A DNA stretch of 6,522 bases from an uncultured Terriglobus sp. (GTDB taxonomy: Bacteria; Acidobacteriota; Terriglobia; Terriglobales; Acidobacteriaceae), in assembly GCA_937859825.1 (NCBI GenBank), contig CALMAP010000205.1, forward strand, positions 1 through 6,522, read 5' to 3'. Of the stretch, positions 1-4,240 are shown piece by piece. Position 1 is the first letter of the stretch, and each line of letters opens with the position of its first letter. A model generated the notes under the pieces. The model had not been told where the DNA came from and did not search any database. It saw nothing but the letters and a program-made list of their open reading frames with translations. The position numbers and the translations under genes were made by a program.

Positions 1-99
1 GACCGTGAGGTCAAGAAGAGGTTTGCCCGTCTGCCGACTTGCTGCTGCCGTAGTCCCCTCTTCTTCAACCTCGAACTGTGTTCTGTCTGCCCATCGCAT
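1..99 (-). CDS. 5' part of an unidentified leftward gene, cut by the window edge
   Basis: Reading leftward from an ATG at 99-97 there are 33 codons without a stop up to the window edge, beginning MRWADRTQFEVEEEG and ending KPLLDLTV. A GGGAG ribosome-binding sequence (108-112) lies 8 nt before the ATG, which is good spacing. The other two leftward frames either stop quickly or give an Arg-rich translation typical of an off-frame reading. The peptide is hydrophilic, with a short acidic run (residues 10-14), and has no signal peptide or transmembrane segment. I do not recognise a family. The gene would be divergent from the HAD gene, with only 54 bp between the start codons. The call rests on the ribosome-binding site and the open frame alone; the stretch could be plain intergenic DNA. 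Confidence 0.4.
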   Translation of the reverse strand, partial: MRWADRTQFEVEEEGTTAAASRQTGKPLLDLTV

Positions 100-107
100 C
101 GCACGCT

Positions 108-112
108 CTCCC
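108..112 (-). promoter_or_regulatory. Candidate ribosome-binding site of the left-edge gene
   Basis: GGGAG on the minus strand lies 8 nt before the ATG at 99-97. This site is the main reason for choosing that start over the nearby alternatives: an out-of-frame ATG at 94 that stops within about 10 codons, and a GTG that would sit too close to the same site. Confidence 0.4.
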
Positions 113-140
113 TCTATATTTTCGGAGCAGCTGGTCAAGC

Positions 141-146
141 TACAAT
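141..146 (+). promoter_or_regulatory. -10 element for a leaderless HAD transcript
   Basis: TACAAT matches the -10 consensus TATAAT at 5 of 6 positions. It ends exactly 7 nt before the ATG at 154, so transcription would be expected to start at or next to the A of the start codon. No Shine-Dalgarno sequence precedes that ATG. Both facts fit a leaderless mRNA. No convincing -35 hexamer is visible 16-18 nt upstream (the bases there are T-rich), which is common for leaderless promoters. Confidence 0.45.
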
Positions 147-153
147 CGCAGCC

Positions 154-801
154 ATGAGCGTAAACGCCGTCCTGTTCGACTTTGGCATGGTCCTCAGCAC
201 TCCACCCAACCCTGCGATTTGGAACGAGATGAAGACCGTGGCGCAGTTGCAGGAACCGGCGTTTCACCGTGGCTACTGGAGCTGGCGCGACGATTATGAC
301 AGTGGCATGTTGAACTATCAGGCCTACTGGAGTCGTATCGCGGCAGACGCCAGTACTTCCTTTTCAGAAGAAACAGTTCGCCGTCTCGCCAATCTTGATG
401 TCGCGCTTTGGACAGACCTGAATACACCGATGATCGAGTGGGTCAGGTCCCTTCACCGCGCCGGTGTGCGTACCGGAATCCTCTCCAATATGCCAGACGC
501 CATGGCTGACGGCATCCGCGACAAGTTCGACTGGATCGGTGACTTTCACCACGTGGTGTGGTCACACGCCTTAAAGATGCGTAAACCCCAGGTCGAAATC
601 TACGCCGCTTCGGCATCCGGGCTGGATTTGCCGCCAGAACAGATACTCTTTGTCGACGACAAGCCAGAGAACATCGAGGCCGCAATTGCGTTCGGCATGC
701 AAGGAATTGTTTACAGCGACCACACGACGTTTCAGCGAGAGATGCGGGAACGCGGATTTGGCTATTTGCTGGATGTTCCACAGTTGACGAGCGTTCTTTA
801 G
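154..801 (+). CDS. HAD-superfamily hydrolase, subfamily IA-like phosphatase
   Basis: This 215-residue cytosolic protein has all four HAD motifs. Motif I is LFDFGMVL with nucleophile Asp9; motif II is ILSNM with Ser111; motif III is Lys144 in the RKP triplet; motif IV is FVDDKPENIEAA with Asp168/Asp169. Residues about 15-90 form the helical cap of subfamily IA (C1 cap). Motif I reads D-x-G where classic phosphatases have D-x-D. The same D-x-G occurs in the YihX/epoxide-hydrolase-N-terminal-like branch, so the change does not rule out activity. The likely reaction is dephosphorylation of a small phosphorylated metabolite; the substrate cannot be read from sequence. Length is normal for the family. 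The ATG at 154 puts motif I right at the N-terminus as usual, although the frame stays open to the window edge. The gene has no Shine-Dalgarno and is probably leaderless. It ends 13 bp from the stop of the convergent ribBA-type gene. Confidence 0.9.
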   Translation: MSVNAVLFDFGMVLSTPPNPAIWNEMKTVAQLQEPAFHRGYWSWRDDYDSGMLNYQAYWSRIAADASTSFSEETVRRLANLDVALWTDLNTPMIEWVRSLHRAGVRTGILSNMPDAMADGIRDKFDWIGDFHHVVWSHALKMRKPQVEIYAASASGLDLPPEQILFVDDKPENIEAAIAFGMQGIVYSDHTTFQREMRERGFGYLLDVPQLTSVL

Positions 802-814
802 CGGTTCGGACGGG

Positions 815-1978
815 CTACGCCGCTGCCACTCGCCGCAGTGGGACCTGCTCGACAATTTCAAGACCGAAGCCCTGCAATGCAGGTACGTGCGTTGGCCGGT
901 TTACCAGCAGACGTATCCGTCGGATGCCAAGGTCCGCAAGTATCTGGCTGCCCACGCCGGTGTGTCGAAGCGTCTGCTGCTGTCGTTCTCCGGAACGTCC
1001 ACGGGCAGACTGGTCACGATTGAACAGAATGCGAGGCGGTTGCGAAGCGCGATCGATCGCAAAGCCAGGGCTGCCGTTGTGCAGGTACACAAGTGCTCCC
1101 CTGCCTGCGGCGGCGATCGCCTGCATTGCGCTTTCCAGACTAATGCGGCACTCGCATGCATCCGAGCAGAACACACCGCCCGCCATGCAGTGTGTGTGAA
1201 CGCGAACCAGTACCGGGTCTCCATTCGCATTGCTGCTGAGGTCACCTTTGACCACCGCGAGATGGCTTGCGTGCTCCTCAACGTCACTCTCGTAAGCCAG
1301 CAGGCGAAACTCACCCCATGGCGTGTCGATCGTGCTTTCCGCGACGCGGTGAATATACTGCTCCGTCTGCAGGCGATAACGAATCAACTCTGCCACGGTG
1401 AGCATTGCCAGTCCGTGCACCTTGCAGAACTCAGTAAGATCGGGCACCCGTGCCATGGTTCCGTCGTCGTTCATGATTTCGCAAATCACGCCTGCCGGAA
1501 TCAAACCGGACATGCGGGCCAGATCGACAGAAGCCTCGGTCTGCCCCGCCCGCACCAGCACGCCGCCTTTGCGGGCACGCAAGGGGAAAATGTGGCCGGG
1601 ACGTGCCAGGTCGGCAGCGCTTGTGCCGGGCCGTACCGCGGTGAGAATGGTGTGGGCCCGGTCTGCTGCGGAAATGCCGGTAGTCACACCCTCACGCGCC
1701 TCAATGGATTCCGTGAAGGCCGTACCAAAGCGGGACGTATTCTGGGTCGCCATCGGCGGCAGGCGAAGATAGTCCGCGCGTTCTTCGGTGAGGGTAAGGC
1801 AAATCAGGCCGCGGCCATGCTTCGCCATGAAGTTGATTGCCGCTGGCGTCACGTGCTCGGCGGCGATTGTGAGGTCGCCTTCGTTCTCGCGGTCCTCGTC
1901 GTCCACCACCACGATCATGCGGCCCTCGGCAAAGAGGCGGAGCGCTTCCGGTACGTCGACGAATGGTTCCTGGGCCAT
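815..1978 (-). CDS. ribBA: 3,4-dihydroxy-2-butanone 4-phosphate synthase fused to a degenerate GTP cyclohydrolase II domain (RibBX-like)
   Basis: This 387-residue cytosolic protein belongs to riboflavin biosynthesis. The RibB half (about 8-201) converts ribulose 5-phosphate to 3,4-dihydroxy-2-butanone 4-phosphate plus formate. It carries the acidic loop DDEDRENEGD (26-35), RPGHIFPL (126-133) and CEIMNDDGTMAR (166-177). One usual metal-ligand His (GHTEA in E. coli) is Gln146 here. The RibA half (about 207-387) keeps the zinc cysteines 264, 275 and 277 and the RIRLL...GFGLEIVEQVPL end. It has lost the QEGRGIG loop (it reads NGSPGFA, 301-307) and the catalytic Asp (D-x-R is T-L-R at 336-338). 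GTP hydrolysis is therefore unlikely, as in characterised RibBX hybrids. The other frames restore no motif, so this is divergence rather than a frameshift. An in-frame ATG at 2035 would add 19 residues but lacks a ribosome-binding site. The ATG at 1978 has GAGGA 5 nt upstream and begins just before the RibB fold. Confidence 0.9.
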   Translation of the reverse strand: MAQEPFVDVPEALRLFAEGRMIVVVDDEDRENEGDLTIAAEHVTPAAINFMAKHGRGLICLTLTEERADYLRLPPMATQNTSRFGTAFTESIEAREGVTTGISAADRAHTILTAVRPGTSAADLARPGHIFPLRARKGGVLVRAGQTEASVDLARMSGLIPAGVICEIMNDDGTMARVPDLTEFCKVHGLAMLTVAELIRYRLQTEQYIHRVAESTIDTPWGEFRLLAYESDVEEHASHLAVVKGDLSSNANGDPVLVRVHTHCMAGGVFCSDACECRISLESAMQAIAAAGRGALVYLHNGSPGFAIDRASQPPRILFNRDQSARGRSGERQQQTLRHTGVGSQILADLGIRRIRLLVNRPTHVPALQGFGLEIVEQVPLRRVAAA

Positions 1979-1983
1979 GACAA

Positions 1984-1988
1984 TCCTC
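1984..1988 (-). promoter_or_regulatory. Ribosome-binding site that fixes the ribBA start
   Basis: GAGGA on the minus strand lies 5 nt before the ATG at 1978. The alternative in-frame ATG at 2035 has no comparable sequence and sits inside a strong hairpin, so the internal start is preferred. Confidence 0.65.
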
Positions 1989-2002
1989 GATGGTTTAGAT
2001 AT

Positions 2003-2033
2003 CGAAACAACAACGCCGCTCGGCAAGAGCGGC
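2003..2033 (-). terminator. 7-bp perfect hairpin with a T-rich tail upstream of ribBA
   Basis: GCCGCTC and GAGCGGC (2015-2021 and 2027-2033 on the plus strand) pair perfectly around a 5-nt loop. On the leftward transcript the stem is followed by GTTGTTGTTTCG, a T-rich but interrupted tract. It lies 32 nt after the stop of the 75-residue gene and 36 nt before the ribBA start. It could be a weak Rho-independent terminator for the small gene, an attenuator in the ribBA leader, or a 3'-end stabiliser. It has none of the conserved elements of an FMN riboswitch that I can recognise. Confidence 0.4.
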
Positions 2034-2065
2034 ATCGATGCAAACTGCTGGACTCTCAGCCGAAG

Positions 2066-2293
2066 CTAGAGAGTAGATTCGATCTCGAAGCCCCAGGCTT
2101 CAAGAAGCGCTTCTGGAATGTACTTGGAATTCTTATTGCGGCGTGCCCACTCCCGCAGCCGCGTCGAGCGCACATACTGGTCAGGAGTGAGTTTGTACTC
2201 CTTCACAACCTGCTCAAACGAGGTGATAGTGGGAACAACCGGTCCAATCGGTTCAGGCTTGCCCCAGTTCGGATTTCCACGACGTTTTGCCAT
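2066..2293 (-). CDS. Small basic conserved hypothetical protein, 75 residues
   Basis: This 75-residue protein begins MAKRRGNPNWGKPEP. The first 13 residues are strongly basic and Gly/Asn/Pro-rich, probably flexible. Residues about 24-70 look helical (FEQVVKEYKL, then TPDQYVRSTRLREWARRNKNSKYIP in two stretches, then EALLEAWGF) and contain many Arg and Lys, so binding to DNA or RNA is possible. There is no Cys, signal peptide or membrane segment. I recall similar short proteins annotated as hypothetical in acidobacterial genomes, but cannot name a family or function. The start is well supported: AGGAG lies 7 nt before the ATG. The gene sits between the photolyase gene (104 bp upstream) and ribBA (87 bp downstream), all on one strand, and probably has its own promoter. 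Whether it relates to either neighbour's job is unknown. Confidence 0.8.
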   Translation of the reverse strand: MAKRRGNPNWGKPEPIGPVVPTITSFEQVVKEYKLTPDQYVRSTRLREWARRNKNSKYIPEALLEAWGFEIESTL

Positions 2294-2300
2294 TAGCTTT

Positions 2301-2305
2301 CTCCT
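2301..2305 (-). promoter_or_regulatory. Strong ribosome-binding site of the 75-residue gene
   Basis: A perfect AGGAG on the minus strand lies 7 nt before the ATG at 2293. It is the best Shine-Dalgarno in the window and the main evidence that this short frame is translated. Confidence 0.75.
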
Positions 2306-2351
2306 GTACCGCGTCCGTGCGGCGACGTCGTCTTCAAAACGAAAACACTTT

Positions 2352-2381
2352 AGTTTAGCGCGGTTTGCCCTGACTTCTCAA
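2352..2381 (-). promoter_or_regulatory. Candidate sigma-70-type promoter for the 75-residue gene (and possibly ribBA)
   Basis: On the minus strand TTGAGA (2381-2376, 5 of 6 to TTGACA) and TAAACT (2357-2352, 4 of 6 to TATAAT) are separated by 18 bp. The predicted start near 2345 gives a leader of about 50 nt with the AGGAG in the right place. It lies in the only sizeable gap between the photolyase and small-protein genes, so the downstream pair may be transcribed independently of the photolyase gene. Confidence 0.35.
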
Positions 2382-2397
2382 GAGTTTGATTCATCCT

Positions 2398-4119
2398 TTA
2401 GTCCACAATCTCGCCACGTTCCAACTGTCCAATTGCGCGGCTTGCCCGGTCGAGCAGCTCCTGCTTCTCGCTCGTGCTCTTCTTCCGGAGTGTGATGTAG
2501 GGCATACGCAATCGTTGGTTGCTGCTCAACAGATCGTAATGCCGCTCAAGAAAGGTCCAGTAAAGAGCGGTGAACGGGCAGGAGCCTGGTCCAGTGCTTC
2601 GCCGCGGGTCCAATGGGCATTTGCCGCAATAATCGCTCATGCGATTGATGTAGGCCGCACCCGAGACATAGGGTTTGGTTGCGGTCAGCCCACCGTCGGA
2701 AAACGTTGCCATACCAAGCACGTTGGACTCGACCACCCAGTCATAGGCATCAATGTAGGCGACCCAGAACCAGTCGGTAAGTTCCCGGGGAGAGAATCCG
2801 CACAGCGTCGCCAAATTGCTGAGCACCATCAAGCGCTGAATGTGGTGCGACCAGCCATGTTCCAGTACATGCCCCACAACAGTGTCGAGGCAGAACATGC
2901 CGGATCGCTCGCCCCAGTACGCGGGAGGAAGCGGCAAATGAGCATCCAGGGCAGAAGGAGTAGCCGGTCTGTCCGGGGCTGCGGCGTTGATCTCCTTCAC
3001 GAGAAGGCTGCTGTATGGATTTGCCGTTCGATTCGCAGGCGGGTCGGGGCGCTGCTCCAGCGTGCGGAACCCGTCCGTGATGCGATGAACATGGCGCATG
3101 AACTCGCGCCACCCAAGGATCTGGCGTATGAATCCTTCCGCGCTGGCCAAAGGGATGCGCATGCCGTCGTATGCGGCCTGCACGTCCGCAACGACATCTC
3201 GAGGTAACAAGCGGCTGAGATTCATCAGCCCCGAGATGGCGGAGTGGAACAGCATCGGCTCCGACGACGACATGGCGTCTTCATAGGGTCCAAAGGAGGG
3301 CAACAACTCGTCCAAAGCAAAGCGCCAGTAAGTGGCGCAATCCTGAGCTGTGACAGGCAGATCGAAGCCGTCGAACGTGCCAATACTCGCAACGCCGTTG
3401 CTGGATAGCCACTCGATCAGTTCCAGCGTGATGGCATCGGGAGGAAAGGAGGGCCGTTTGGGCACGCGCGCCTCGCCGCGATAGGGCTGCCGATTCTGCT
3501 CGTCGAAGGAGAGTTTTCCCCCGACAAAGCTTGTACTCGCCATCAGCAGCCCTGTTTTGCGGCGCATGTGCCGGTAGAAGCGTTCCATCAGATACTGCCG
3601 TTTTGTACGGGAGTACTTTGCGTTTTCCGCATTGCTTCGCGGTGGGGCGGCTCCAAAAACCTGCTCCCAGTCTTCATCTGTGGAGAGCCACGCATCGTCC
3701 TCTTGAAACGTGAGTCTCAGACCTTGCTGGATCGCAGTGTCGAGATCCTTACAAAGCTCCCGTTCGGCCGGTTTCGCTGTGAGGATTTTGGGAAGCCCGC
3801 ACTCCTCTTGAATCTGCAGGAGCTGTTCGCCGTAGCTCTCGGGAGCATTACGGTAAATCACTGCGACGCCGCAGGCACGCTGTTCCCGTGCAAAGTGCCG
3901 CATGCTGGACAACACCAGCAGGACCTTTTTCTTGTGATACGGACGATTCCGGCCTTTTGCGTGCGATTCGATCAGGATGATGCCCGAATCGGCAGGAGCA
4001 AGCGTTGCCAGCGGTCCGCAACGGTCGTTTAAGCGGTCGTAAGGCACGAAGACCCACGTGCGCTTGCGCACGTCGGATAAGGCTGGCATCGTACGCCGCA
4101 TGTCTTCGAGAAACTGCAT
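2398..4119 (-). CDS. Iron-sulfur cryptochrome/photolyase (FeS-BCP, PhrB-like), probable (6-4) photolyase
   Basis: This 573-residue cytosolic flavoprotein belongs to the family of Agrobacterium PhrB and Rhodobacter CryB, which bind FAD, a [4Fe-4S] cluster and 6,7-dimethyl-8-ribityllumazine and repair (6-4) photoproducts or signal light. Cys410, 498, 501 and 514 match the PhrB cluster ligands 350, 438, 441 and 454 with identical spacing. His425-His426 (HHIQRL) match PhrB His365-366. Trp402, Trp450 and Tyr459 occupy aromatic positions of the PhrB electron path; the Tyr after Trp390 is Phe451 here. Other family signatures are YHKKK (61-65), SSMRHFA (71-77), MRRKTGLLM (185-193), EGFIRQILGWREFMR (328-342) and YINRMSDYCGKC (490-501). 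Compared with PhrB (about 507 residues) there is an N-terminal extension and a roughly 33-residue Pro/Ala-rich insertion near 355-398. The usual N-terminal GDQL is YDRL (27-30). AGGA lies 4 nt before the ATG. PhrB comparisons are from memory. Confidence 0.9.
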   Translation of the reverse strand: MQFLEDMRRTMPALSDVRKRTWVFVPYDRLNDRCGPLATLAPADSGIILIESHAKGRNRPYHKKKVLLVLSSMRHFAREQRACGVAVIYRNAPESYGEQLLQIQEECGLPKILTAKPAERELCKDLDTAIQQGLRLTFQEDDAWLSTDEDWEQVFGAAPPRSNAENAKYSRTKRQYLMERFYRHMRRKTGLLMASTSFVGGKLSFDEQNRQPYRGEARVPKRPSFPPDAITLELIEWLSSNGVASIGTFDGFDLPVTAQDCATYWRFALDELLPSFGPYEDAMSSSEPMLFHSAISGLMNLSRLLPRDVVADVQAAYDGMRIPLASAEGFIRQILGWREFMRHVHRITDGFRTLEQRPDPPANRTANPYSSLLVKEINAAAPDRPATPSALDAHLPLPPAYWGERSGMFCLDTVVGHVLEHGWSHHIQRLMVLSNLATLCGFSPRELTDWFWVAYIDAYDWVVESNVLGMATFSDGGLTATKPYVSGAAYINRMSDYCGKCPLDPRRSTGPGSCPFTALYWTFLERHYDLLSSNQRLRMPYITLRKKSTSEKQELLDRASRAIGQLERGEIVD

Positions 4120-4123
4120 GCTT

Positions 4124-4127
4124 TCCT
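4124..4127 (-). promoter_or_regulatory. Ribosome-binding site of the photolyase gene
   Basis: AGGA on the minus strand (within AGGAAAG) lies 4 nt before the ATG at 4119. Later in-frame ATGs at codons 7 and 11 have no comparable sequence, so the first ATG is preferred even though it gives a longer N-terminus than PhrB. No clear promoter or terminator hairpin was seen in the 121-bp gap 4120-4240, so read-through from the upstream gene is possible. Confidence 0.5.
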
Positions 4128-4240
4128 ATGGAACGGTACGCCAGGCCGATGCTGCCAGTTCTGGTTCATCTGCTTGGCTGCATCCCGACTTGTTCCTGCA
4201 GGTTTGAGTGAATGAAGCACATCCTGCCACAAAGAAGAAG

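Noticed and set aside
113..138. TTGACC and TATAGA on the minus strand as a promoter for the left-edge gene
   Set aside because: The spacer is only 14 bp and the predicted transcription start would fall after the Shine-Dalgarno at 108-112, so the two signals contradict each other.
971..1078. Frameshift as the cause of the diverged segment in the RibA domain
   Set aside because: I translated an alternative minus-strand frame across the segment and it gave no QEGRGIG or DTVEAN-like sequence. The segment length is close to normal and the flanking motifs are in one frame.
1979..2065. FMN riboswitch upstream of ribBA
   Set aside because: The gap is only 87 bp and none of the conserved riboswitch segments was recognised; only a simple hairpin is present.
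887..2296. Long plus-strand open frame (469 codons) opposite ribBA and the small gene
   Set aside because: It lies antisense to a strongly recognised RibBA protein, its translation shows no family motif, and it spans the gap between two well-supported genes. It is a shadow of codon bias.
2342..2386. Thirteen-codon leftward reading frame starting just after the photolyase stop
   Set aside because: The only purine-rich sequence abuts the ATG with no spacing, and the frame overlaps the candidate promoter. There is no sign of coding.
4029..4232. Leftward frame of 67 codons spanning the gap between the nucleotidyltransferase-like and photolyase genes
   Set aside because: It begins with TTG without a Shine-Dalgarno, runs out of frame into the photolyase start, and its translation beyond that point is clearly off-frame.
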